Shown in pieces: positions 23,935 through 35,235 of a DNA stretch of 64,000 nucleotides. The stretch is from contig CM067077.1 of NCBI GenBank assembly GCA_033980235.1, positions 12,379,797 through 12,443,796 of the forward strand, read 5' to 3'. Origin of the DNA: Diadema setosum. Its lineage: Eukaryota; Echinodermata; Echinoidea; Diadematoida; Diadematidae. The notes under the pieces are model-generated. The model ran no database searches and had not been told where the DNA came from. It saw only the letters and a list, made by a program, of their open reading frames with translations. Every line of letters begins with the position of its first letter. The first letter of the stretch is position 1. Made by a program: the position numbers and the translations under genes.

Positions 23935-25072
23935 ATATTGAAAACTTTCGCCCTAATTCACGCAGAAAATCGGAGGTAGCAGACGATGGAGAAAGTGAGT
24001 GCGTGTTGGGCGAGTGGCTAGTCGACACGTTAATGGGGTGGCCTGCAGCACCGTGCGTGGAGGGACATCATGTTCACATAATTTCACGCGTAGTGTGTTG
24101 TGTGTTTAGGCTGCAGAAATCGGGTTTATAAATCTACAGTTGAGATATAGTCTAGGACCTTATCATTCCTTTACAACATTATTTCAGTTCATTACCTGTG
24201 TACAACACGTGTATATAAGCACCCGCGATTGCAGACAGCAGGTGGCAAGCGACCGTTGCAACCACTTACATTATTACCACCTCCAAAGAAAATGCACCAG
24301 TCCGACTAGAGCCATCGTCGAAAAATGAGACGGAATGTGAAATATATTTGGTTGTTTTTGCTCCCAAACTTAACAGTTATGTTGCTCATAAGGCTGCTAC
24401 GTATCTAGATAATGTCTCACATACAACTGTATCTTGATATTGCATTGAAAATGATATTTAGCGAGAAATAAAAGCTTGAAATCACAGGAATTCACACTGC
24501 TGGCGACGGCAGACAGTGAAGGTCAACGGCTCAATTTGCGTTGGTAGTCTCGTCACGTGACAGTTCTGTGTGGATTGTACACGTTCCCTATGACAGCAAT
24601 TGTGACTGGGTAGTCTAGCTTTACTGCTTATTTGCGTCAGGACTGCTCAACCAATGAACAAGATTCTTATATCACAAGAATGGGCAGAATCTCTACTTTC
24701 TGAAACCGTGCGCCCCAAGTTCGTGCGACTTTCCGTTCTCGAGATATCCCTTGTGGAAGAATTGCCAGACGGCAAAATATGCTCAAATTCGTCAAATTTG
24801 GACTGTTCGCCATAGACAAATCTACTCATAAGGTACTTTTCTGATCAAATTTGCGTCACTGCTACAAATGTTACAATAATGATATATACACATAAATAAT
24901 CCCTAAAGTGTCCACTTTCAGAATCCGAGCGCCCCAAGTTTGCTTCTCAAATAGTTTAAAAGTTATGGCAGATTTTGTGGAAAAATGCGTTGATTTTTTA
25001 CCCGTTTTACGTGTTGTAGCGTTCGCGCGGAAGCGCGGCTTCGCAGATGACCGAAAGTTTTCAATATGGTGA
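23935..25072. mobile_element. 1.1-kb TIR element inserted in ORF2
   Basis: CATATTGAAAACTTTCG at 23935-23951 recurs inverted at 25056-25072. ORF2 coding similarity stops at its left edge. On the far side the minus strand has ATGGATGAAATTAG, which could be the original ORF2 start. A second, inverted and diverged copy of the interior occurs at about 32285-33620, sharing GCAAGCGACCGTTGCA and GATATCCCTTGTGG-like words. No transposase frame. Confidence 0.65.
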
Positions 25073-25559
25073 ATATAGACTAATTTCATCCATATTTAAA
25101 ACAAGAACAACACATGGATCATGACATGGTCGTGAACATTTGCATAAGAATTGATGAAAGCAGACAAGAAGAGAGGGAAAGAATATAGCAAGTCATACAG
25201 AGAATAGATTGTTTACAAATTACTCTCGTGAGTAGTAGCCGCATCGGACAATTGAGATCTTACAACATAGATCGTTGCTATATCAACTCTCCCTGCAAAC
25301 AATATACGTCAGAAGTCAGATTGTATCTTTGGAAATATTCTATATACACAATATTCATCATACACAATGTGATATTTGATATAAATTTAACTATAAACTC
25401 ATAATATTTACATAATCGCGGTATAGACTTAGAGACTGACAGAGAAAGGAAGGCAGAGAGGTGGATAATCGGGGAAAGATAGAGGTAGACATAAAGAACA
25501 TGATTATGACATAATGAATGAGTTATTGAGAAGGAATACAGAACTCATACCGAAGTGAT

Positions 25560-26513
25560 CTAACAGGAGGAGAGAAAGTTGTGCGGGACTCCTGTTTGGT
25601 TCCTCCATTTCCCAGCAAAGAAGCGAAGCTTCACGCCGTTCTTGTACAGCTCCTGAACGGCTGCGGACCACTTCCTCTTCTCAGTCAGATCGTCAGCAGT
25701 GAGGTCATCTGTCATGAAGTACGCTTCCTTCGCGAGCTTCAGGCGCTGATTCTTCATGATGTCGACTTTCTCACGGTACGACAGGGTTTTGAAGAGGATG
25801 TGCCTGGGCCGATCCTTGGTTGCTTTTCCATCGCGGTGCGCTCGTTCTACCTTGATGTCAATCCCAAACTTCTCCTTCGCGATTTTCTCGACGAGAACTG
25901 GGCAATCCTCGTCGCCGGTGGTGGACTCGGGAATACCCACGATGCGGATGTTGTTGCGCCGTGAGAACCTTTCGCTCTTGTTGATTGCCGAGTTGTGCTT
26001 CTCCACTTCCAAGCGCAGGGCACCAACCTCCTTTTCCAGCTCGCCCATTCTTTTCTCTAGCTGCTGATTTCTGGTCTGTACCTCCGTCACTCTCCTGCTC
26101 TCAAACTCGATCGCCTGTCCCAGATGTGTCTCCACCTGTTTGATGTTCTCTATTAAGGATTCCACAGCTTTCTTTATCATCCGCTCGAAGTTCTTTGTTG
26201 CTTCGTGGAAGTAGCTGGCAATTCCTTCAGGTGAAGTTACGTCAGGTCCTTTGTCATGCAAATCTCTTGATATGTCGGGCACGTCAATGGTATTGGATGC
26301 CAAGGGTGCTGCCGCTGCTGCTGCAGTGGTCTCGGGATGGTTGCTTACCCGGGGTGGGCTGGCGGGCTTAGTTGTGGAGGCCCGTCTTCTTGATAGCGGC
26401 GTAGAGTTCTTTGGAGAAGGAAGAGTGGCGCCACGGTTTTCCACCCCAAAATCGCTCTTCCTATCTTGCTTTGCCTTCCTTGGCAGCACCTTCCTTGTCT
26501 GATGGGTACTCAT
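25560..26513 (-). CDS. Retrotransposon ORF1: L1-ORF1p/CR1-type nucleic-acid chaperone
   Basis: 317 residues, intact frame. Basic N-terminus with a Ser/Pro- and Ala-rich linker (1-75). Coiled coil from about 101 to 180 (heptad-rich, TRNQQLEKRMGELEKEVGAL). An RRM-like core starts at RRNNIRIVGIPES (185-197), and the C-terminal domain contains RPRHILFKTLSYREKVDIM and AYFMTDDLTADDL. This is the layout of L1-like ORF1 proteins (Transposase_22 type), which trimerise, bind element RNA and act as chaperones. It is the first ORF of the minus-strand element. The ending (GVPHNFLSSC) looks shorter than usual for the family, so a late truncation is possible. Confidence 0.85.
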   Translation of the reverse strand: MSTHQTRKVLPRKAKQDRKSDFGVENRGATLPSPKNSTPLSRRRASTTKPASPPRVSNHPETTAAAAAAPLASNTIDVPDISRDLHDKGPDVTSPEGIASYFHEATKNFERMIKKAVESLIENIKQVETHLGQAIEFESRRVTEVQTRNQQLEKRMGELEKEVGALRLEVEKHNSAINKSERFSRRNNIRIVGIPESTTGDEDCPVLVEKIAKEKFGIDIKVERAHRDGKATKDRPRHILFKTLSYREKVDIMKNQRLKLAKEAYFMTDDLTADDLTEKRKWSAAVQELYKNGVKLRFFAGKWRNQTGVPHNFLSSC

Positions 26514-26658
26514 TATGATAAGTTCATATAGCAGGAGGTGTCAATATCGGTATCCAAAGATAGATATCCAAATGAGATTCGGGAGAGGTGATAAGGTGAC
26601 GTGTTACTCGCAGCTGGCGGCCATTAATTTCTTAATTAATTAATTAATTAATTAATTA

Positions 26659-29600
26659 TATGTCTGAAATACAGAATATTAATTTTGTCTCCCTAAAGAC
26701 TGTGTATTTGTTATGTAGGGAACACTTCCAAAGTTACTTTGACATGATGTTTTGATGTTTATATGCTCCACACTGAGTATATTGTCTCCCTAAATATCTC
26801 TATACAGGAAACACTTCCAAACTTACTCTGGTGTCATGTTTGCACGCTGTCTCCTTAAGAACAAAATATATGTCTCAAACACTGAAAATTTTGTCTCCCT
26901 AAAGACTGTGTAATTTCTATGTAGGAAACACTTCCAAAGTCACTTTGATGTGATGTTTGCATAATGTTTTCTCAAGAACAATCTATATGTCTCACACTGA
27001 GTATATTGTCTCCTTAAAACACTTATATATATTTCTATACAGGAAACACTTCCAAAGATACTTCGATATCATGTTTGCACACTGTCTCCTTAAGAACAAA
27101 ATATATGTCTCAAACACTGAATATTTTGTCTCCTTAAAGACTCTGTGTATTTGTTATGTAGGGAACACTTCCAAAGTAACTTTGTTGTGATGTTTGTATG
27201 ATGTTATGTTGAGAACAATCTATATGTCTCACACTGAGTATATTGTCTCCCTGAATACACTTATATATCTCTATACAGGAAACACTTCCAAACCTACTCT
27301 GGTGTCGCACGCTGTCTCCTTACAAACAAAATATATGTCTCAAATATTGATTATTTTGTCTCCCTAAAGACTCTGTGCATTTTCTTATATAGGGAACACT
27401 TCGAGAAGTCACTTTGTTGTGATGTTGGCACGCTGTCTCCTTAAGGACAAAATGTATGTCTCAACACTGAATATTTTGTCTCCCTAAAGACTATGTGTAT
27501 TTTTTTATATAGGGGAACACTTCCAAAGATACTTTGGTGGGATGTTTGCATAATACTTTTTCTTAAAAACAATCTATATGTCTTACACTGAGTATATTGT
27601 CTCCCTAAATACACTTATATATCTCTAAACAGAAACACTTCCAAACTTACTCTGGTCTTGCACGCTGTCTTTTTACAAACAAAATATATGTCTCAAGTAC
27701 TGAATATTTTGACTCCCTAAAGACTGTGCATTTTCTTATATAGGGAACACTTCCAAAGTCACGTTGTTGTGATATTAGTATAATGTTTTCTTGAGAACAA
27801 TTTATATATCCCACACTGAGTATATTGTCTCCCTAAATACACTTAGATATCTCTATACAAGAAACACTTCCAAACTTACTCTAGTGTCATGTTGGCACGC
27901 TGTCTCCATAAGAACAAAATATATGTCTGAAATACAGAATATTAATTTTGTCTCCCTAAAGACTGTGTATTTGTTATGTAGGGAACACTTCCAAAGTTAC
28001 TTTGATATGATGTTTTGATGTTTATATGCCCCACACTGAGTATATTGTCTCCCTAAATATCTCTATACAGGAAACACTTCCAAACTTACTCTGGTGTCAT
28101 GTTTGCACGCTGTCTCCTTAAGAACAAAATATATGTCTCAAACACTGAAAATTTTGTCTCCCTAAAGACTGTGTATTTTCTATGTAGGAAACACTTCCAA
28201 AGTCACTTTGATGTGATGTTTGCATAATGTTTTCTCAAGAACAATCTATATGTCTCACACCGAGTATATTGTCTCCTTAAAACACTTATATATATTTCTA
28301 TACAGGAAACACTTCCAAAGATACTTCGATATCATGTTTGCACACTGTCTCCTTAAGAACAAAATATATGTCTCAAACACTGAATATTTTGTCTCCTTAA
28401 AGACTCTGTGTATTTGTTATGTAGGGAACACTTCCAAAGTTACTTTGTTGTGATGTCTGTATGATGTTATGTTGAGAACAATCTATATGTCTCACACTGA
28501 GTATATTGTCTCCCTGAATACACTTATATATCTCTATACAGGAAACACTTCCAAACTTACTCTGGTGTCGCACGCTGTCTCCTTACAAACAAAATATATG
28601 TCTCAAATATTGATTATTTTGTCTCCCTAAAGACTCTGTGCATTTTCTTATATAGGGAACACTTCGAGAAGTCACTTTGTTGTGATGTTGGCACGCTGTC
28701 TCCTTAAGGACAAAATGTATGTCTCAACACTGAATATTTTGTCTCCCTAAAGACTCTGTGTATTTTTTTATATAGGGGAACACTTCCAAAGATACTTTGG
28801 TGGGATGTTTGCATAATACTTTTTCTTAAAAACAATCTATATGTCTTACACTGAGTATATTGTCTCCCTAAATACACGTATATATCTCTAAACAGGAAAC
28901 ACTTCCAAACTTACTCTGGTCTTGCACGCTGTCTTTTTACAAACAAAATATATGTCTCAAGTACTGAATATTTTGACTCCCTAAAGACTGTGCATTTTCT
29001 TATATAGGGAACACTTCCAAAGTCACTTTGTTGTGATATTAGTATAATGTTTTCTTGAGAACAATTTATATATCCCACACTGAGTATATTGTCTCCCTAA
29101 ATACACTTAGATATCTCTATACAAGAAACACTTCCAAACTTATACTCTGGTGTCATGTTGGCACGCTGTCTCCATAAGAACAAAATATATGTCTCAAATA
29201 CAGAATATTAATTTTGTCTCCCTAAAGACTGTGTATTTGTTATGTAGGGAACACTTCCAAAGTTACTTTGATATGATGTTTTGATGTTTATATGCCCCAC
29301 ACTGAGTATATTGTCTCCTTAAATATCTCTATACAGGAAACACTTCCAAACTTACTCTGGTGTCATGTTTGCACGCTGTCTCCTTAAGAACAAGATATAT
29401 GTCTCAAACACTAAAAATTTTGTCTCCCTAAAGACTGTGTATTTTCTATATAGGAAACACTTCCAAAGTCACTTTGATGTGATGTTTGCATAATGTTTTC
29501 TCAAGAACAATCTATATGTGTCACACTGAGTATATTGTCTCCTTAAAACACTTATATATATTTCTATACAGGAAACACTTCTAAAGATACTTCGATATCA

Positions 29601-29920
29601 TGTTTGCACACTGTCTCCTTAAGAACAAAACATATGTCTCAAACACTGAATGTTTTGTCTCCTTAAAGACTCTGTGTATTTGTTACGTAGGGAACACTTC
29701 CAAAGTTACTTTGTTGTGATGTTTGTATGATGTTTTCTTGAGAACAATCTATATGTCTCACACTGAGTATATTGTCTCCCTAAATATCTCTATACAGGAA
29801 ACACTTCCAAACTTACTCTGGTGTCATGTTTGCACGCTGTCTCCTTAAGAACAAAGTATGTGTCTCAAATACTGAATAGTTTATCTCCCTATAAAGACTC
29901 TGCATATTTTCTCCACACAA
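26659..29920. repeat. Satellite array, right part with 1.26-kb higher-order repeats
   Basis: Continuation of the array at 19588-20472. Beyond the dimer, a longer unit repeats: TATGTCTGAAATACAGAATA-type starts lie at 26659, 27922 and 29188 (spacings 1263 and 1266), and two successive units are nearly identical. The 77-residue frames at 26957 and 28220 are the same incidental translation in successive units. Confidence 0.9.
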
Positions 29921-30401
29921 AACACGTCCTACATCAATATTGTGTTGCCTAAACCGTATCAATAATACTGATATGTTCAACACACTTAACTGCTCAATCA
30001 GCTCATTCAATACTTTCTCTTTCACAAAACACATCTTGGCGTGGTGAATTTTAACAGGATTGTAAATAGTGTATTTAGAAAAAAATCACATGCAGACAGA
30101 GTCTCTTATTTTATTTTCCCCTCACCTTTCCTTGTTCCGTTCTTATTCGCTGTTCCTTTTCTTACCTCTTGGGCCTTTGTCTCTTCATTTGTTGATGCTG
30201 GCTCCAAGTTGTGTTTCCAGTTTTGTCCTGGCAACAGCTCATCTCCGTCAACATGTAGCACACTGTCCTCATCAACAACCTTTTCATTCTTCTATGTCAA
30301 TAAAATTTTAATACATGCGGGATTTCAGCATATTCATGAGCATTCAAAACTCTTGTTTGAATGTCAAATGGAATAAAAGCTGATCTGTGACATAAGTCAA
30401 A

Positions 30402-30722
30402 TCAGCAGCAATAATCACGAAATATGGATCCCTTGTACCTTCTTCGTTTAGGATGACGTGTACATCCCAAACAGTAAACACCACGTCCAGTATAATTGAC
30501 ACTGTATATTTTCAAGGCAAAAAACATTTCAGTCCGAATTACAATTCGAGCATAATATTTGCCGTCCTGCAATTCTTTCACACGGGATATCTTCCGAGGT
30601 CTCATCCACTGTCCACTATAGCTACCACGTGACTGGTCATGATGAAAAATCCCCTTTACGCATGATAAACTTCTCTCTCCTTTGGATCTTGAGCACCCTT
30701 CCCCACACTCCGCAAGTTTCAA
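30402..30722 (-). CDS. Unassigned Cys/Arg-rich open frame
   Basis: 106 codons from a TTG, no ATG at the start, with eight Cys and basic stretches (CTRHPKRRRYKG). It is not explained by any repeat seen here. It could be an exon remnant or chance. No family recognised; a loose resemblance to thrombospondin-type Cys spacing is too weak to use. It lies just after the satellite array and just before a mariner-like element. Confidence 0.2.
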   Translation of the reverse strand: MKLAECGEGCSRSKGERSLSCVKGIFHHDQSRGSYSGQWMRPRKISRVKELQDGKYYARIVIRTEMFFALKIYSVNYTGRGVYCLGCTRHPKRRRYKGSIFRDYCC

Positions 30723-30774
30723 TTACCTCGACATACGTTTCAAGCAATAAAAACGTAACATGATAGTTTATGTA

Positions 30775-31177
30775 CAGGGTGGTGATCATTTTGCATTCTC
30801 AGAGATACCGAAACCAGCGACAATTCGGCTTGTCGTAGAACCAGTAGCGTTCACAATGTGTGGAATGTGGGGCGGACAATGACAATCACACGTCTGCCTC
30901 ACATTCCACACACTGTGAACGCTACTGGTTCTATGACAAGCCGAATTGTCGCTGATTTCGGTATCGCTGAGAGTGCAAAATGGTCACATTTTGAAAATTG
31001 CAAGGGTTGACAAAAATGGTCCTAAAATCATAACGCATCAACCAAAATTAAAGAACTTACAGTCATTCTATTGGACAAAGAATGGCCTTTCCAATAGAAG
31101 GCAAAATAATGATATATTTGCAACAATATTGCTGAAATTAAAGATCTTAGGTGTTCCGCTCTTTTTGGACCACCCTG
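30775..31177. mobile_element. 403-bp mariner-like MITE with internal hairpin
   Basis: CAGGGTGGT at the left and ACCACCCTG at the right, both flanked by TA. This is typical of Tc1/mariner-type ends. The left half holds a strong hairpin (about 30800-30880 with 30896-30974) whose arms share CAATTCGGCTTGTC and AACCAGTAGCGTTCAC in inverted form. Confidence 0.7.
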
Positions 31178-31179
31178 TA

Positions 31180-31766
31180 TAAGTGAATCTAATAAAAATA
31201 GTCATATTTCATGAGCACAACGGTAAAAATTTGACTTCAATTGGATTGAAAATATGGAAGTTGTGAAATTTGCAGTTTCGATAATTTCTCAAAAACAGTT
31301 CTTGTACAGTGTGTATGAATACGCAAATGAGTGAGCTATCCATGTCATACCCTGACAATTTTCCATTGATAACGTCCTAAAAAAGAAAAAAATAAAAATT
31401 AATGTTTCTTTCATTGAAATCTAAAACAGGATGGTATTCTTGGTTGAATAACCTCAGGATAGTGATAAGCTAGATATATGAGAATTGAAGCCTAGGGCAA
31501 AATTGCAATTGAATGGAAAATTGGAAATTTCAAAATTTTATGTACAAACTTTATGGTAAGATGTGAGGGAATGACATGCTCACATTGTCATTTGCATATT
31601 CATAATTTCTGTTCAAGAACTGTTTAAGCCCAAAAACATTGTAACGTAAAAATGTCATAACTTCCTTATTTTTCATCCGACTTCGATAAAAATTGTACCG
31701 TTGAACTCGTAATATTTTACTCTTTTTTATCAACCTAATATACATTTGAACTGGATTTCCCCTTGG
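31180..31766. mobile_element. Foldback element, 'GGAAATCCAGT' family, copy 2
   Basis: Shares with 8868-9414 the words AACAGTTCTTG, ATGTCATACCCTGACAATTT-like sequence, ACTTCCTTATTTTTCAT and the right end ACTGGATTTCCCCTT. Confidence 0.5.
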
Positions 31767-31858
31767 AGCATCAAAGTAGCTTAGGCCTTATGGGGTAAAC
31801 AGTGAACCCTTTGCGGATGTAGTATTCAATGTACTAATTGAATTGTGTAACACTTGAT

Positions 31859-32227
31859 TAAAGGGATCGTATAGTTTTGGTTGAGAATTAACTTCAGGTT
31901 TGTAACCTTTCTTGACGAGATATGAGAAGCACCTTACGAAATATGAAAGATGCATTCAAGGTTGATTCAATGAATATTAGTTTTGAAAATTGCTAACTAT
32001 ATCCAAGACAGAGTGATCCTAATAGAATGTGGGACACACCTTTCATTACAATCGTTTTGATTTACCCTGTTTTTGGATGTCTCAGCCCTGGCAAAACTCA
32101 TTTTCATAAGAAAAAAAAACACACTTTGAATTCCTCTTAGAATGGTATCCTTTGCTGTATTTTATTTCTTGCTATCTCGCAAAAAGTCAAAAGCCCAATC
32201 CTCATCTTCAATCATATACCATCCCTA
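31859..32227. mobile_element. Foldback element, family 'AAGGGATNGTACAG' (copy D)
   Basis: Begins AAAGGGATCGTATAGTTTTG and ends AATCATATACCATCCCTA. The interior retains GTGGGACACACC at the centre. Confidence 0.65.
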
Positions 32228-32284
32228 CAAGACAATATTGCTCTGTAACACGCCCACAAAAACTTTTATCATAATTATTAAAAA

Positions 32285-33214
32285 CTTTTGGTCATCTCCG
32301 GAACTGCGTTTCTGCGCGAGCGCTATGTACATTTAACGGGTCAAACCCGGCGCATATTTATTTTTCCCACAAATTTTTTAATCTGCCGAGATTCTGAAAG
32401 TTTACCTTTCAGGGATTATTCATGTGTATGTATCATTAAAAAATTGTTTTATAATAGAGAAGCACATTGTTCAAAAAAGCACATAATGAGTCGATTTGTT
32501 GTGGCAAGCACTCCGAATTAGGCCAATTTGAGTATTATGTTGCCTCTTGCAATACTATTCTTTCACCTTTCACACGGGATATCTCGGAGACGAAAGGTTG
32601 AACGAACTTGGGGTGTGCACTTTCAGAGAGCAGAGATTTTGCCCAATTGTGTGATATAAGAATCACTTTCACTGCCTGAGCACTTTTGCAATTAAGTTGC
32701 TGCCAAAGGGAACGCGTACAACCTCCAGAACTATAACGTGAAGAGACTATACTACCCTAGGAAATTTGAGTCGTAAACCTTCATGGTTTGCCACTACTGA
32801 TGTCAACACTGTGAATTATTGAGAACTCTTCTTCACGGTTTTGTTTCTCGTCAACTATCATACATTTTTAGGGTTAAAAAGGGTTGTATAGTTTTGGTTG
32901 GAAACTACAACTTCAGAGTTTTTTATACTCATTTTGGGGCGGGGTGAGGTGAGATAATGAGAAATCTGTTATGGAATATGAAAGCGCGATGCAATTCGAC
33001 GAGGATATCAATGTATATTTAATGAAAATGGTTTTGAAATGGCTGAGGTAAACAATCGTAAAGAAAGGTGGGACCCACCTTTTATTAGGATCACTTTTTA
33101 AAATTGATTCTCTATAAAAAAAAAATTAAAAAAAAACAAAAAAAAAACTTTGGATTCCTCTTCGAATGGTATACAATCCGTATACTTTCGTGAGTGCTTT
33201 CTCGGTATTCTCGC

Positions 33215-33245
<31 letters not shown>

Positions 33246-33620
33246 CAAAAAGCACAGCGATTTTCATCTCCACCAATAATATACCATCTTCTAATATTCC
33301 CATACTTTTGTATGTGAGACATTGTTTGGATTCGTAGCAGCCCTATGAACAAGATAACTGTTATGTTCGGGAGCAGAAACAACCACAAATTATATTCTAC
33401 TTTCCGTCTTCTTTTTGGATCACATTTCCTTTGTGAGGTGGTAATAATGTAAATGGCTGCAACGGTCGCTTGCCACCTGCTGTCTGCAGTCGCGCACATG
33501 TATGCACGTGCTTTACACAGGTAATCAAATGTTGAAATAATGTTGTAAAGCAATGATAAGGTCCTATACTACATCACAACTGTAGATCTAACTCGATTTC
33601 TGTCGTTCACAGTATACACA
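32285..33620. mobile_element. Diverged second copy of the ORF2-inserted TIR element, interrupted
   Basis: Read inverted, 32285-32860 and 33440-33620 match 24100-25060, including GCAACGGTCGCTTGCCACCT and CAAGTTCG/CGAACTTG contexts. The foldback copy E separates the two parts. Confidence 0.5.
32878..33290. mobile_element. Foldback element, family 'AAGGGATNGTACAG' (copy E)
   Basis: Begins AAGGGTTGTATAGTTTTGG and ends CCACCAATAATATACCATC. Contains the family centre GGTGGGACCCACC and a (CAAAA)n run at 33221-33250. Confidence 0.65.
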
Positions 33621-33688
33621 CAAGACACCACCGGGGAAATTCAGTATAAACATGGAGTAAAGCGGAGTAAAATTTTGCCTCCGACAAA

Positions 33689-34138
33689 GATTCTGCTAGG
33701 ACCGAAGGCTCAGGCCCCTTCTGAATCCATCTCATTAAATATACATCATGATAGCTGAAAATGTAGTTAAGAGAAATAAGGACAAGGACAGGAACAGAGA
33801 CAAAGGCTCTAATATACTTTTATATGATGTTAGTATTATTATATAGTAATATACATCCTCAGAATAGCTATATTCTGCAAAAAATGGTATAGATTTATGA
33901 TATCAAATGACTAAAAATCTATACACTGTACCATTTTGGCAGAATAGCTATTCTGAGGATTTATACTAGCATATGCAAAAATTTAGTCACATCATATAAA
34001 AGCATATAATATAAGTCTTTGTCTCTATTCCTGTCCTTGTCCTCATTTCTTTTAAGTGCATCTTCTGCTACATTGTATCATGATATATTTAATTAGATGA
34101 ATTCAGAAGGGGCTTGAGCTTTCGATCCTAGCAGAATC
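33689..34138. mobile_element. 450-bp near-palindromic foldback element
   Basis: GATTCTGCTAGGACCGAAGG at the left is inverted at the right (CCTAGCAGAATC). Inner words AGGACAAGGACAGGAA and CAGAATAGCTAT also occur in inverted form in the second half. Confidence 0.7.
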
Positions 34139-34146
34139 GGGTCTAG

Positions 34147-34290
34147 GGCAATTTACCCCCTGGGCAATTACCCGCACCCTTCCACTGGCCCTTAAACTCC
34201 TAATCCTAACCCTAACCCTAATCTTTACTCTTAGCTTACCACTAACCAGTATTTAGCCGGGGGTAATTGCCCTCTGGGGGTAATTTCCCG
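34147..34290. repeat. Short element with interstitial telomere-like repeat
   Basis: GGGCAATTACCC-type ends in inverted orientation surround CCTAACCCTAACCCTAA at 34205-34221, about three units of the animal telomere repeat. Confidence 0.55.
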
Positions 34291-34989
34291 GATACGGATA
34301 TCATGTACGGGTCAGGAACACACAGAGAAATCGGAGAGTGTAAATCTCTCGGTCAACATACTGCTGTCGTCAATTTTCTTTAAGACGCATGGGGATCGAT
34401 GGAACCCTCTGATTACCTTCAGCCTGGGTTTGACAAACTTGTAAAAAAATCAGAATCGTGGAATGGTTTGCCCTTGTTATTATGTTTTACAAAGTTTACT
34501 TGTGTTTTTCATTTGAAAAAAAAAATCTTTGTTCTATTACATTTAGCATAATGTATGATTTGCAAAATAACTAATGTAAGCATCGCTAGTTCAATACGTC
34601 CATCGTATTCATTGTGTACTGGATGTATGTGCTTTCCATGTATGGTAGGTCTCATTTACTTCAGTACTTCATGACTTTATCTTTTCTCTACTCTTTCTTT
34701 CTCGAATTCATTTGATGAAATCACATGATCTCAATCTAACATTAATGTACATTTCAAAAGCAGAGCTGGAACAAAAAAAAAAAAAAAAGGATAGCAGCAC
34801 AGGAAAATATGCTTTCTTGTTACATGTCTTTCTTTAAATAAACTGTGTGTTGATTTGTTTCTGTTGAAAATAAATTTATGGTAATGGTTTATCTAAAATT
34901 TGTTTGTAAAATTTCAGCTATGGGTATGGTTGAATTGCAGAATTTTCTAAAGTATCATATTAAATATTATAACATACATCACAATATGA

Positions 34990-35235
34990 AAAGTTTGTTT
35001 GCAAAAACCGATAAGTCCATATTTGCCAAATGGAGATATTTGCGATTAAAGGTCGAGAAAAATAAAGAGAATAATAAGAAAATTTTTGCTTCCTTTGACC
35101 ATAACTTCAAAAATGTACCTTTATATGTAGTGACCAATATATCATTTAAAAGGTATTGTTTTGTACTTTATGACAGAGACCGTACTTCAAAATCTTCAAA
35201 ATAATGGACTTATCGGTTTTTGCGAATAAACTCTT
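34990..35235. mobile_element. MITE, 'AAGAGTTTGTTCGCAAAAAC' family, copy 2
   Basis: Near-identical to 2991-3235, with the shared interior GCCAAATGGAGATATTTGCG and GTACTTTATGACAGAGACCG. Confidence 0.65.

Larger units (their letters stand above)
20473..26658 (-). mobile_element. CR1/L2-like non-LTR retrotransposon inserted in the satellite
   Basis: On the minus strand it has a short 5' leader, ORF1 (26513-25560), ORF2 (interrupted; down to 21026), about 550 bp of 3' UTR, and a 3' tail of (AATCA)n-type repeats at 20473-20496. This tail type is typical of CR1/L2 elements. TATATG of the satellite monomer abuts both ends (left 20468-20473, right from 26657), consistent with a short target duplication. 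A TTAA run at 26633-26656 sits at the 5' end. Broken ORF2 makes it non-autonomous now. Confidence 0.85.

Noticed and set aside
26957..28453. Identical 77-residue frames as a duplicated gene
   Set aside because: They are the same translation of successive 1.26-kb satellite units, with no start context, domains or codon bias.
19588..29920. CRISPR array
   Set aside because: Units are contiguous diverged monomers without unique spacers, in animal DNA.
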